Positions 51,782 to 60,440 of a DNA stretch of 64,000 bases are shown piece after piece; the stretch's first letter is position 1, and the number at the start of each line of letters is the position of its first letter. Where the stretch lies: the NCBI GenBank assembly GCA_016213825.1, contig JACQZP010000021.1, positions 1 through 64,000 of the forward strand, given 5' to 3'. Source of the DNA: Acetobacterium woodii (GTDB lineage Bacteria; Bacillota; Clostridia; Eubacteriales; Eubacteriaceae). The notes beneath the pieces are model-generated. The model saw only the letters and a list, made by a program, of their open reading frames with translations. It was not told the origin of the DNA and did no database searches. The position numbers and the translations under genes were made by a program.

Positions 51782-53257
51782 TTAACGGATTAATCCAGTC
51801 ATCCCCAGCTCATAATCAGCAATCATCATGTCCATTTCTTTAATGGTTTCTTCTTTCGGTAACACATATTGACTGCCGGGCAGACTCCTGAAAAAATCGT
51901 CAAAAGCATTTACAATGTTGCGTTCTTTTAAGATGACGGTTTTAAATACCTTCTTATCGTTCTTTTGGTAGTGTAAAATCAAATGAATCAGCGTTGCTTC
52001 ATTAATAAACTCAACCGCTGAGTTCAAAAATATTTTTTCTTCATCAAGAGCATAGGTTTTTCGGACGTCATTAAAAATATCCTCTCTAACCAGTTTTAAA
52101 AGCATCAGACGTTCCGCCGGGGTAAAGGGATCACATACTTCGACTGGAAAATACATGTTGCCGTCGACCATGAATTGTTTTAGATTTGCCAACGAAAAAA
52201 CATTGATCATCGAGCGGTTTTCTTTTTTGAAGTAGTCATAGAAGTGGATGGTGGCATCCCGCAGTAGCTCATAATCAGGAAAATCTTTTCTAATTTTATC
52301 CCCCACCATTTCCGGGGTCGCATAGTAGGCGAAGCATGGCAGCGGTTCCACTACCTGGCGAATACGATAGGTTTGGTCCAGTGAATAAATGGTCAACAAA
52401 TCCCGACTTTCTTCAATAAATGGTTCTGTTTGCTGACAGAGTTTTACAAATTCCATTTGATAAAGGCTATATAAGTCGGCATCCTGATAGAGAATCGCTT
52501 TGGCGAAATCTCGGGATAACGTAATGACTTGTTCCGAGGTAATGATAAAATAAGGAAAAAGAACATTGATTTCTCCATTGTCGTCATTGGACTGATAGTA
52601 AAAATTGGACTGATAGGTGACGTTATCCAAAATAGACAGTGAAATCAAATATTTTAGGACCCCAAGGCCCTGATCAGCCGTTGTTTCGTCGCATTCTTTG
52701 ACAATATTCAACACATCCTGCAAAATCAGTTGTTTTTTATTCCCTAACATTTGTTGAAAAATATGACGGTAAATCGCATCGCAGGTGGCCGGAATGGCCA
52801 TCCGCAAATGAGGATGATCGGAACCAAAAAGTTCCCGGTCGATCGTGTTTTCGATCATTTTTAAAACGGCGCCGTTCCCCGTAATGATCTGAATTTTTTC
52901 AGTGCTACACCTGGCTGAAGTCCAGCCCTTTTTGGGGCTTGCTTCTTTTGAAAAGGGAATTTTATATTCAGTTAATTCAGAAATGGTTTCAATGAGTTCA
53001 ATGATTTTTTGACGATTATGATAAATCCGCTCACCGACCTGGCTCATTTGTAACAGGGTTTCTAATTCTTCTGTTTCCGTGAGAGAAAGTCGCAAAGCGT
53101 TACACATGTTCATAAAAAATGTTTTTGAGGGTAGCCTTTCCCCAGATTTGACCCGCTGCAAGGTCGTTCGATTGATTTTCCCTATTTCGGCAAGGGATTG
53201 AACGGTTTCACCGCTTTCTTCAATGAGTTCTGCTATTTTTCTGCTCAATAATGACAT
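51782..53257 (-). CDS. Large HTH protein of unrecognised family (paralogue 1)
   Basis: A 491-residue protein I do not recognise. The first ~50 residues are an HTH of the phage-repressor type (ETVQSLAEIGKINRTTLQRV, then KSGERLPSKTF). The remaining ~440 residues have no known domain, only predicted mixed alpha/beta sequence with conserved blocks shared with the gene at 58293: QKIIELIETISELTEYKIPF, LFPYF-I, EPLPCFAYYA and FLNSAVEFI. No membrane segment or signal peptide. AGGAG is 7 nt before the ATG at 53257; a longer frame starting in a MITE remnant is artefactual. A TTGCAA-16-TATAAT promoter lies upstream. Probably a sensor-regulator; ligand and targets unknown. Confidence 0.7.
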   Translation of the reverse strand: MSLLSRKIAELIEESGETVQSLAEIGKINRTTLQRVKSGERLPSKTFFMNMCNALRLSLTETEELETLLQMSQVGERIYHNRQKIIELIETISELTEYKIPFSKEASPKKGWTSARCSTEKIQIITGNGAVLKMIENTIDRELFGSDHPHLRMAIPATCDAIYRHIFQQMLGNKKQLILQDVLNIVKECDETTADQGLGVLKYLISLSILDNVTYQSNFYYQSNDDNGEINVLFPYFIITSEQVITLSRDFAKAILYQDADLYSLYQMEFVKLCQQTEPFIEESRDLLTIYSLDQTYRIRQVVEPLPCFAYYATPEMVGDKIRKDFPDYELLRDATIHFYDYFKKENRSMINVFSLANLKQFMVDGNMYFPVEVCDPFTPAERLMLLKLVREDIFNDVRKTYALDEEKIFLNSAVEFINEATLIHLILHYQKNDKKVFKTVILKERNIVNAFDDFFRSLPGSQYVLPKEETIKEMDMMIADYELGMTGLIR

Positions 53258-53291
53258 ACTCGTCTCCTGTTTGAATGTTTTATTTAGGAAC

Positions 53292-53332
53292 TTGCGAAAC
53301 TGGACACACGGCTCACAGTACTTTCGCAATTA
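53292..53332 (-). repeat. MITE-like element, copy 8 (41-bp deletion derivative)
   Basis: Keeps only the two ends, TTGCGAAAC and CTTTCGCAATTA, with a short GACACACGGCTCACAG centre. It lies just upstream of HTH paralogue 1. Confidence 0.6.
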
Positions 53333-53432
53333 ACCGGAAATTGATCTAATCGATGGGTTTATTAATCAAAGATGTCCGTTCATAACGACAATCCCGCCGG
53401 TAATCCTTATTTAATCATCCGCGCCTACTTTC

Positions 53433-53460
53433 ATTATAATGAAGTTCCAAATGATTGCAA
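53433..53460 (-). promoter_or_regulatory. Promoter of HTH paralogue 1
   Basis: Minus strand TTGCAA (53460-53455), 16-bp spacer, TATAAT (53438-53433), the latter within a TTCATTATAATGAA palindrome that could bind a regulator. Confidence 0.65.
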
Positions 53461-53553
53461 GATGTGGCATTTCGTGTGCCAAGATATTTTTTATTTTACC
53501 GAAATATTCATCGAAATCATTCGCGCAATAATTGCCGAGGTTTCAATCAGGCA

Positions 53554-53587
53554 TAAAAAAAAGACAGCTCCTCAGTCACTGATGCTG
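53554..53587 (-). terminator. Terminator after EAL-HDOD gene 1
   Basis: Minus strand bulged stem CAGC-TCAG / CTGA-GCTG followed by TCTTTTTTTTT. Confidence 0.6.
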
Positions 53588-53623
53588 ACTGGAAACTATC
53601 TCAACTTTTTGGGCGATGTTATT

Positions 53624-54832
53624 TCAGGCAATATTGTCAATGACGTTATTCGCCCAGCTAATGGCTTCCCGGTAATCATGATAGATATAAAACTCTTCGA
53701 TTTTGAGGGTTTCGGAATTGGCTTCAACCACAGCCCAATCACCTTTTTCATATGCCAGCATCAATTCATAGATCGGAAACAGCAGCCCGTTGTTGTCAAT
53801 AAGGGCATCCAGAATCGACTGTGGCAGCGCAATCTCAGCCAGAACTTCATTCATCGGTTGATCCAGCAGCGCATCCAGAATACTGAAAAGACCCATCAGG
53901 GCAGACTCGTGCTCCAGTTGGTTCATGCCTGCCCGTTTCGCCAGCGATTCGGCAAAGCGGGTGCGGATTAGCGATATTTTAATCAGTTCCGCCGGCTTAT
54001 CTTTACCCAGGTCATGGATCATCAAAATACTGATCCACCGTTCAAATTCTTTCAGACCGATATAACTAAGCGCAAATTTAACCGAACAAATCGTCTCACT
54101 GCCCGCCCGGAAACTGGCCAGCCGCAGCAGCCGATAGGATAAGGTGACATCCTGTTCAATGAGGTTTGCCAGGCGCTTAAACGATGGTTCATCCTGGTTG
54201 ATTTCTGTCACCAGACGAAGATACTGAATCTGGGATGGTGGCAAGTTTAAAGATCGTCCAGCGATCCGCGGTTTGCTGAAAAAATAGCCCTGAAACAGAG
54301 TGAATCCCATTTCTTTGGCTTTTAAAAACTCGTCCAAGGTTTCCACTTTTTCAGCCAGCAGTGTTTTTCCCTGGGCCAGGCCGATTTTAATATCCGCTGC
54401 AATGGTTTCCAAAGGGGTTACTAAAAGATCATATTTGATGATATCCGCCAGTGGGGTTAGTGGATAGGTTTGATAGGTTTGGGCAAAATCATCTAAAGCG
54501 ATACTATAGCCCATATCTTTAATGTCGGTTAGGCGATTCACCAAGGTGTGGTCGACATTGATATCTTCCAGCATTTCAACAATCATACGATGGGGTTTAA
54601 TTAATTCCAGAGCGTCAGAATGAATAAAGATCTCATCAAAATTGATAAAGGCAATTTTGTCATCGATGAGGTTTTCCAGACCAGATTCAAATAAACCGGT
54701 TATCACCATGGCCGTAGCCCCCTGAGAAGAAACACCACCAAATTGCGTCGAGTGACGATTAAGCCGAAAGAGCAACTCATATCCAAATACTTCCAGTTGA
54801 TCATTAAAAATCGGTTGTCTTGCAATAAACAT
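53624..54832 (-). CDS. EAL-HDOD protein (YuxH-like), copy 1
   Basis: A 402-residue two-domain protein: an EAL-type domain (about 1-205) and an HDOD domain (about 205-400). The EAL signature is YELLFR (18-23), and residues corresponding to EAL metal/substrate ligands appear in MIVEMLED, IALDDF, LLAEKVET and FTLFQGYFFSKP. The usual DDFGTGYSSL is DDFAQTYQTY, so c-di-GMP hydrolysis is doubtful. HDOD proteins lack the HD metal site and act in signalling. AGGAGG precedes the ATG. It is followed upstream by a close paralogue in the same direction. Confidence 0.88.
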   Translation of the reverse strand: MFIARQPIFNDQLEVFGYELLFRLNRHSTQFGGVSSQGATAMVITGLFESGLENLIDDKIAFINFDEIFIHSDALELIKPHRMIVEMLEDINVDHTLVNRLTDIKDMGYSIALDDFAQTYQTYPLTPLADIIKYDLLVTPLETIAADIKIGLAQGKTLLAEKVETLDEFLKAKEMGFTLFQGYFFSKPRIAGRSLNLPPSQIQYLRLVTEINQDEPSFKRLANLIEQDVTLSYRLLRLASFRAGSETICSVKFALSYIGLKEFERWISILMIHDLGKDKPAELIKISLIRTRFAESLAKRAGMNQLEHESALMGLFSILDALLDQPMNEVLAEIALPQSILDALIDNNGLLFPIYELMLAYEKGDWAVVEANSETLKIEEFYIYHDYREAISWANNVIDNIA

Positions 54833-55002
54833 AGGGGCCTCCTGGATAATTATTTATGCTCTTTTTGTCAAGCGCAATCCCAAGTTACAATAGTTTAATG
54901 ATATCATTTTGTTTCATTAAATACAAGTTTTTTATTAAATCTAGTCTTCTTTTATAGATGTCAATCGATCATTACAAATTGATCTGCGCTTCACTGACCA
55001 AT

Positions 55003-55043
55003 AAAAAAAACACACGGCCAAAATACTTTTTTGCCATGTGTTT
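55003..55043 (-). terminator. Terminator after EAL-HDOD gene 2
   Basis: AACACAtGGC / GCCgTGTGTT stem on the minus strand followed by TTTTTTTTATT. Confidence 0.8.
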
Positions 55044-55062
55044 AATCTCATTTAACATTATT

Positions 55063-56274
55063 TCAGGACATATCAGAAATAACATGATTTGCCCATTGAA
55101 TCGCTTCTCGGTAATCCCGATACAACGAAAAAGGATCAATGTTCAAATACTCAGTATACTGATCGGTTACCAGCCACTCGCCTCTTTCATAAGCCATCAT
55201 TAATTCGTAAATCGGATAAAGGCTACCGGTATGATGGAGTAAGGCATCAGATATGGATGCTGGCAACGCAATTCCCATCAGGGCTTCTTCCAGAGATTGA
55301 TCCAATATCCCATCCAGGGTACTGAACAGTCCCATGATCGAGGCCGCGTGCTGAAAATTGTTGTTTAAACCGGCACGGTTTGCCAGTTTTTCAGCAAAGC
55401 GACTGCGAATGACCGATATTTTCATCAATTCTCCCGGTTTATCTTTGCCTAAATCCTGAAGCATTAGAATATTTAGCCACCGTTCGATTTCGTTGAGTCC
55501 CATATATGCGAGCGCATATTTAATGGAACTCACCAGATCGTTCCCAGAGCGGACACTGGCCATACGAATAACCCGGTAAGACAAGGTGACGTCCTGCTGG
55601 ATCATTTCAGCCAGCACCTCATAGGATGGATCTTCTTTCTTAATTTCGGTGATCAGACGGAAATACTGCAGCTTAGTTGGAGCTTTACTGCAGGACTGCC
55701 CGGCGATACTGGGCTTACTGAAAAAATAGCCCTGAAACAGAGTAAACCCCATTTCTTTAGCCTTGATAAACTCATCGTGCGTTTCCACCTTTTCAGCTAA
55801 AAGTACTTTTCCCTGGGCAATGGCCACCGCAACATCTTCCATGATGGTGTCCAATGGCGTGACGATCAGGTCATATTTTATAATATCTGCCAAGGGTGCC
55901 AGCGGATAGGTTTGATACGATTCTTCAAAATCGTCCAAGGCAATTTTATAGCCCTTCGCTTTGATATCCATTAAGCGGTCCAACAAGTTCTGGTCGATTT
56001 TAATTTTTTCCAGCATTTCCACCACCATGCGATCCGGCACGATTAATTCCAGAGCGTTGGAATGGATGAAGATCTCATCAAAATTAATGAAAGCAAACTT
56101 GTCTTCAACGATATTTTCCAGACCCGATTCATATAAACCGGTAATAACTGCTGCTGTGGCCCCATGGGAGGATACGCCGCCAAATTGTGACGATTGACTG
56201 TTTAACCGAAAAAGTAATTCATACCCGTAAACCTTCAGTTCGGAATTAAAAATCGGTTGTCTTGCAATGAACAT
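55063..56274 (-). CDS. EAL-HDOD protein (YuxH-like), copy 2
   Basis: A 403-residue paralogue of the gene at 53624; 40 of the first 50 residues are identical. The same EAL (YELLFR, DDFEESYQTY, LLAEKVET, FQGYFFSKP) and HDOD domains are present, so catalytic caution is the same. The ATG at 56274 has GGAGG 8 nt upstream. The frame can be read on to 56376 through a MITE, but that extension is artefactual. The pair looks like a tandem duplication; each copy has its own terminator, and this one has a MITE in its leader. Confidence 0.88.
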   Translation of the reverse strand: MFIARQPIFNSELKVYGYELLFRLNSQSSQFGGVSSHGATAAVITGLYESGLENIVEDKFAFINFDEIFIHSNALELIVPDRMVVEMLEKIKIDQNLLDRLMDIKAKGYKIALDDFEESYQTYPLAPLADIIKYDLIVTPLDTIMEDVAVAIAQGKVLLAEKVETHDEFIKAKEMGFTLFQGYFFSKPSIAGQSCSKAPTKLQYFRLITEIKKEDPSYEVLAEMIQQDVTLSYRVIRMASVRSGNDLVSSIKYALAYMGLNEIERWLNILMLQDLGKDKPGELMKISVIRSRFAEKLANRAGLNNNFQHAASIMGLFSTLDGILDQSLEEALMGIALPASISDALLHHTGSLYPIYELMMAYERGEWLVTDQYTEYLNIDPFSLYRDYREAIQWANHVISDMS

Positions 56275-56713
56275 GGCATTGCCCTCCTTTAGGTTAGTTG
56301 ATTGTGAAACTGCCGTTAGCCTCGCTGCCGGTTTGCGCAAAACATTTTTTCCACTGGATGTCGGACAGGCTGTCACCTGTTCGCCTAACGTTACAAAAAT
56401 GGTTGCAGAAATCGGTAGCGAAGCAATAATTGTGCGGCGTTTATGCGTTTCGTAATTACCTGTTTTCTTAGATTATTGTGCAATTCAAATAAGTAAAACG
56501 ATGATTTTTTAGCTGTTTATCGCTAATTTCTTGTTTCATGATAGCACTATCGGCAAAAATAAACAAGTTATATCAGACTCAGTCTAAATAAAAAGTTAAC
56601 TCATTCTTGTTTAGCTTGGAAACAATCCTTCGGCAGCGATTTTCATTGACCCTGACCGGACAACCTGTTATTGTAATGGTATGCACAAGGACTTTAAATC
56701 AGGGAGGTTACAT
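56275..56713. other. Intergenic region with MITE copy 9 and divergent starts
   Basis: Besides the MITE (56298-56459), about 250 bp of AT-rich sequence leads to the EFR1-type gene. The frame upstream of its TTG has no independent support. No clear promoter was found. Confidence 0.5.
56298..56459 (+). repeat. MITE-like palindromic element, copy 9 (full)
   Basis: Ends TTGATTGTGAAACTGCC and TTTCGTAATTA, arms CCGGTTTGCGCAAAACATTT and its partner, centre ACAGGCTGTCACCTGT (partly diverged). Confidence 0.82.
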
Positions 56714-57544
56714 TTGAAAAGTTGTGTTATTTATTACTTCAGCGGAACCGGCAATACCTGGTGGGTGGCAACCCGAATTGCTGAAATGCTCCAGGAAAGC
56801 AAAATTCAGGTAAGCTGTTATTCCATCGAAACCTTGATGATTGAGGATGTCTTGACCCATGTTTCGGAAGCGGATCATATCATTCTGGGGTTTCCGGTTT
56901 ATGGTTCGACGGCACCTCGTCCGATGATGGATTTCATCCATACCTTTCCGTTATCCAATGGTCAACAGACCATCAGTATTTTTGCTACCCAGGCCATGGC
57001 TTCCGGTGATACCGCCTGGACAATTGGTCAGCGTTTTGAGCAAAAAGCTTACACAGTCCAACAAACCCGCCATTTTCGCATGATGAATAACCTCCATTTG
57101 CCGCAATTTAAATTTTATCCGCCGAAGAATGATCAACGTCTGGATCGACTATTGGCGAAAACCCTGCCCCGGGTGGCTGGTTTTGTCAGGGAGATTGTCG
57201 CCGAAAAGAAACATCTCACCGGTAATAACCCGCTGGGCCATTTTTTAGGTGGGCTACAACGGCGCCACATTGACACGGTGATCGCTAAAGCCAGTCATGA
57301 ATTCCGGATTAGCCGTAAACGCTGTATTTTATGCGGAAAGTGCCAACGCATTTGCCCGACCGGGAATATTATGCAGCGTCAGAATGATCTGTTCTTTTCT
57401 GACGGTTGTGCCCTCTGTCTCCGCTGTTACAGTCAGTGTCCCACGGCGGCCATCCTCCTGGGTGAAGGGTCAGAAGATGTTAACAAATATCCCCGCTATA
57501 AGGGGCCGGGAAACGGATTCAATGTCGAAGTTCTAATTAAATAA
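56714..57544 (+). CDS. EFR1-family flavodoxin-ferredoxin protein
   Basis: A 276-residue redox protein. N-terminal flavodoxin-like fold with the FMN loop YYFSGTGNTWWVA (about 6-18), then FPVYGSTAPRPMMDFIH. The C-terminus carries two [4Fe-4S] motifs: CILCGKCQRICPTG and CALCLRCYSQCPTA. It should carry electrons between flavin and clusters; the partner is unknown. TTG at 56714 is the start (GGGAGG 6 nt before); an ATG at 56681 is in frame but lacks a site. Ends in a strong terminator. Confidence 0.87.
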   Translation: MKSCVIYYFSGTGNTWWVATRIAEMLQESKIQVSCYSIETLMIEDVLTHVSEADHIILGFPVYGSTAPRPMMDFIHTFPLSNGQQTISIFATQAMASGDTAWTIGQRFEQKAYTVQQTRHFRMMNNLHLPQFKFYPPKNDQRLDRLLAKTLPRVAGFVREIVAEKKHLTGNNPLGHFLGGLQRRHIDTVIAKASHEFRISRKRCILCGKCQRICPTGNIMQRQNDLFFSDGCALCLRCYSQCPTAAILLGEGSEDVNKYPRYKGPGNGFNVEVLIK

Positions 57545-57548
57545 ATAA

Positions 57549-57584
57549 GCACCAGGGCAGATTTCAATGCCCTGGTGCTTTTTA
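57549..57584. terminator. Terminator after the EFR1-type gene
   Basis: GCACCAGGGCA / TGCCCTGGTGC 11-bp stem followed by TTTTT. Confidence 0.88.
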
Positions 57585-57594
57585 AGCGGACAAT

Positions 57595-58221
57595 TTATTT
57601 TGCCGGTTTGCCATAGGCAAATTTTCCTTTATAGATCAGTCGGCCATTCCGGTCATAGGAACGGCCTTCCCCATGCCAGACACCATTGACAAAGTCACCT
57701 TCATATTTGAGCTGACCATTGTCGTAATATTCTTTGCACTGCCCATTAGGAACCGAAGGATCTTTAATATTTTCCTGATTGCTGGGAAGCCGGGCAAAAT
57801 TGCCTTCGCATTTCAGTTTGCCATTTTTGTCAAAGATGCGCCCCTGACCCGAGGCATAACCATTGGTAAAATTGCCGATATATTTAAGCTTGCCATTTTC
57901 CTCATAGAGTTTCCCCTGCCCTGAAGCCAGCCCATTGGCAAAATTACCTTCATATTTCAGAAGACCGTTTTCGAAATATTCTTTACCCGGTCCGACCTGA
58001 ACGGCATTGACAAAAATGCCTTCTGAAGCCAGCCGGTTGTTGACAAAACGCTGGCCGAAAAAACGGCTACCCACATAATAACCGATGATATAACCGTCCT
58101 GGCAGGGTATTTTTATCAGCTGCTGCTGGCTGGCTGAATCGCCGTTTTTTTGAGCTGTCAGATAGAGCCAGATGCCAACGCCAACGATGATGATGAACAC
58201 AAGTAAAATGATGCCGCCCAT
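57595..58221 (-). CDS. MORN-repeat protein with N-terminal membrane anchor
   Basis: A 208-residue protein with one hydrophobic segment (2-22) and then six or so MORN-type repeats, of the form KYEGNFANGLASGQGKLY (about 85-205). Eukaryotic MORN repeats bind membranes or partners; bacterial ones are mostly uncharacterised. GAGGT precedes the ATG. It runs just downstream of HTH paralogue 2 in the same direction, with no shared terminator seen. Confidence 0.82.
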   Translation of the reverse strand: MGGIILLVFIIIVGVGIWLYLTAQKNGDSASQQQLIKIPCQDGYIIGYYVGSRFFGQRFVNNRLASEGIFVNAVQVGPGKEYFENGLLKYEGNFANGLASGQGKLYEENGKLKYIGNFTNGYASGQGRIFDKNGKLKCEGNFARLPSNQENIKDPSVPNGQCKEYYDNGQLKYEGDFVNGVWHGEGRSYDRNGRLIYKGKFAYGKPAK

Positions 58222-58292
58222 ATCTACCTCACTTATAATGGATTGATAGCTCTATTATAAACCCATTGGTGATGATCCGACAAGCCTTACTG

Positions 58293-59792
58293 TTAAATAA
58301 GCGGTGGGCTGGTTTGGCCGCGCACTTCTGGTTCATAATCCCGAATCAGGGCATCCATTTCCAGCAGGGTGGTTTCGGTGGGCAGGACGTAGTCGCTGTT
58401 TGGCAGGCTGGTGAAAAAATCTGCAAAGGCGGCGATGATCCCAGGTTCACGAAGCTCGATGGTTTTATAAACGACCCGGCCATTAATTTTATAATGCAGA
58501 ACCAGACGCAAACAATCGATGCTTTCGTAGATAAACTCCACGGCGGAGTTCAGGAACAGCTTATCGTCATCCAGGGCAACGAGGATGCGCCGATTATGAA
58601 ACAGATCATCCCGAACCTGTTTTAAGGTGGTCAGCCGTTCGACCGGAGTTAGCGGATGATAAATTTCTTCCGGAAAAACAAGACTGCCATCGTTCATAAA
58701 CTGCCGCAGGTTTTTCAGAGAAAAAATATTCAGCATGCCCCGGCTGACTTGTCTGAAATAAGTGAAATACTGATCAACCGCCTCCAGCAGCGGTTCATAA
58801 TAAGGAAAATCCTTATTCAGCGTGATTTCCAGCAGTTCCCGGTCAGCATAATAGGCAAAACAGGGCAGTGGTTCAACAATCACTTCTACCTTAAATTTCC
58901 GATCCAGATCAAAAACCTTGAAAAGATCATTGCTCTCCAGAATAAAAGGTCGGGTGGATGCGATCATTTCCTGGAAGCAGTTGGCATAGAGTTCCCGAAA
59001 GCCAGGATCCTGGTATAAAACGGCCTGGTTCAAATCCCGGGAAATGGTGATTACGGCATTGGTAGTCAAAATAAAATAAGGAAATAAGGCACTGATTTCA
59101 GGGCCGGTCATCTTTGTTTCGGAATGATAAACATAGCAATGCGACTGATAATTCACATTGTCCAATAAGGTCAGGGCAATCAAATGTTTAAGTGCTCCCA
59201 GCATTGGGTCAGCTACGGTGTCGTCAAAGGATCGGCGTAAATTTAGCACATCCTGAAGATTTAACTGTTTTTTATTCCCCATCATCTGCTGAAAAAGATA
59301 ATCATAAACTGAGTGGAAACTGTAAGGAATGGCCAACTTCACAGTTGGATCGGCTTCTTGAAATAATTCTCGATCAATGCAGTTTTCGATCATGCCCAAT
59401 ACCTGTTTTTTTCCGGAAACGATCTGAATTTGTTTAGAAAAATCACCGTCATTTTCAATTACTTCTTTTTGACGGAGTTCCTTTGAAAAGGGGATTTTGT
59501 ACTCGGTTAATTCGGAGATGGTTTCGATGAGTTCGATGATCTTTTGCCGGTTGGCATAAGTCCCTTCCCCAACCTGGGCAATTTCCAGCAGGGTTTCCAA
59601 TTCCGCCTCTTCGGTGGCTGAAAGCCGTAGGACTTTAGTCATTTTTTTAAAAAAAGCCCGGGTGGGTAACCGTTCCCCTGACTTAACCCGTTGCAGGGTG
59701 GTACGGTTGAAGTTCCCCATTTCAGCCAGCGACTGAACCGTTTCACCGCTTTCCAGAATATATTCTTCTATTTTTTTACTGAGTAATGACAT
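58293..59792 (-). CDS. Large HTH protein of unrecognised family (paralogue 2)
   Basis: A 499-residue paralogue of the 51782-53257 gene; 38 of the first 50 residues are identical, including TLQRVKSGERLP. The same ~440-residue unknown region follows, with VADPMLGALKHLIALTLLDN, LPCFAYYA and LFLNSAVEFIYES. It ends in a Pro/Ser-rich tail that the first copy lacks. GGAGGT lies 4-5 nt before the ATG at 59792. A MITE is directly upstream. The duplication around the EAL-HDOD pair suggests related signalling functions, but no target is known. Confidence 0.7.
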   Translation of the reverse strand: MSLLSKKIEEYILESGETVQSLAEMGNFNRTTLQRVKSGERLPTRAFFKKMTKVLRLSATEEAELETLLEIAQVGEGTYANRQKIIELIETISELTEYKIPFSKELRQKEVIENDGDFSKQIQIVSGKKQVLGMIENCIDRELFQEADPTVKLAIPYSFHSVYDYLFQQMMGNKKQLNLQDVLNLRRSFDDTVADPMLGALKHLIALTLLDNVNYQSHCYVYHSETKMTGPEISALFPYFILTTNAVITISRDLNQAVLYQDPGFRELYANCFQEMIASTRPFILESNDLFKVFDLDRKFKVEVIVEPLPCFAYYADRELLEITLNKDFPYYEPLLEAVDQYFTYFRQVSRGMLNIFSLKNLRQFMNDGSLVFPEEIYHPLTPVERLTTLKQVRDDLFHNRRILVALDDDKLFLNSAVEFIYESIDCLRLVLHYKINGRVVYKTIELREPGIIAAFADFFTSLPNSDYVLPTETTLLEMDALIRDYEPEVRGQTSPPLI

Positions 59793-59824
59793 CGTTACCT
59801 CCACCATTTTTTATAACATTCAAG

Positions 59825-59981
59825 CAATTGAAAAAGTGCCGTGAGCTTCGCTGCCGCTTTATGCTAAACAATTTTTACACTGTACGTCGTACAGGCTACC
59901 GCCTGTTCGCCTACACGTTACAAAATTGTTTGCATAAACCGACATCAAAGCAAGTTTTGTTCGTTTTTTTAATTTCTAATT
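59825..59981 (+). repeat. MITE-like palindromic element, copy 10 (full)
   Basis: Arms CCGTGAGCTTCGCTGCCG and CGACATCAAAGCAAG, centre ACAGGCTACCGCCTGT, in the leader of HTH paralogue 2. Confidence 0.87.
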
Positions 59982-60307
59982 GTCGTCTTTCGTCTAGTTG
60001 CTTATTCCGACTTAATTAATTTTTCTTAAAGATTTATATTCAATTATCTCTTTTATTATTCATTTAATCTTAAATAATCATAACGGTTTTATTGGTTAGA
60101 TACAAGTGTAATTTTTTGCGATTGTTACAGAACCATCATTTTGACAAGCCAGGATGTCATAATTTTTTGTATTCTTTTAAAATGTTGCATTTTGCGATTA
60201 ATTTTTTGTGTTTTTTTTAACAATATCTCTGGTAATTAATCTGGCAAATCGGTATAATAGATATTGCTCATATAGTATTTTTAGGATTCATTCATGTTTG
60301 TGAAATA

Positions 60308-60440
60308 AGTATGGCTTCCCCACCGCTTTGCGGTTTTCTCAGTAACTGCCTTATAGCCCTACGCAACACCGAGTTCAACCCAGGTTGTGTGACAATTCTA
60401 CAGAATTGAGCTTGAAGTTGAAAAATCATAAGAAACTGTT
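60308..60440 (+). promoter_or_regulatory. Possible structured leader of the chemoreceptor mRNA
   Basis: A GC-richer block in an AT-rich leader, with CCACCGCtttGCGGT, an imperfect CGCAACAC/GTTGTGTG pairing around GAGTTCAACCCA, and CAATTCTACAGAATTG. It does not match c-di-GMP-I/II aptamers or other riboswitches I know. It could be a new cis-regulatory RNA. Confidence 0.4.

Noticed and set aside
53258-53329. N-terminal extension of HTH paralogue 1
   Set aside because: It begins in the MITE remnant; AGGAG sits before the ATG at 53257.
53372-53971. Plus-strand 199-codon frame
   Set aside because: Most of it is antisense to EAL-HDOD gene 1, and no ribosome site precedes it.
56275-56376. N-terminal extension of EAL-HDOD gene 2
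   Set aside because: It is MITE sequence; the ATG at 56274 has a good GGAGG.
31607-59981. Rho-independent terminators at the palindromic repeats
   Set aside because: No T-runs at the arms, shared internal sequence and terminal repeats; they behave as an element family.
60308-60440. c-di-GMP-I or -II riboswitch
   Set aside because: The conserved core sequences of both classes are absent.
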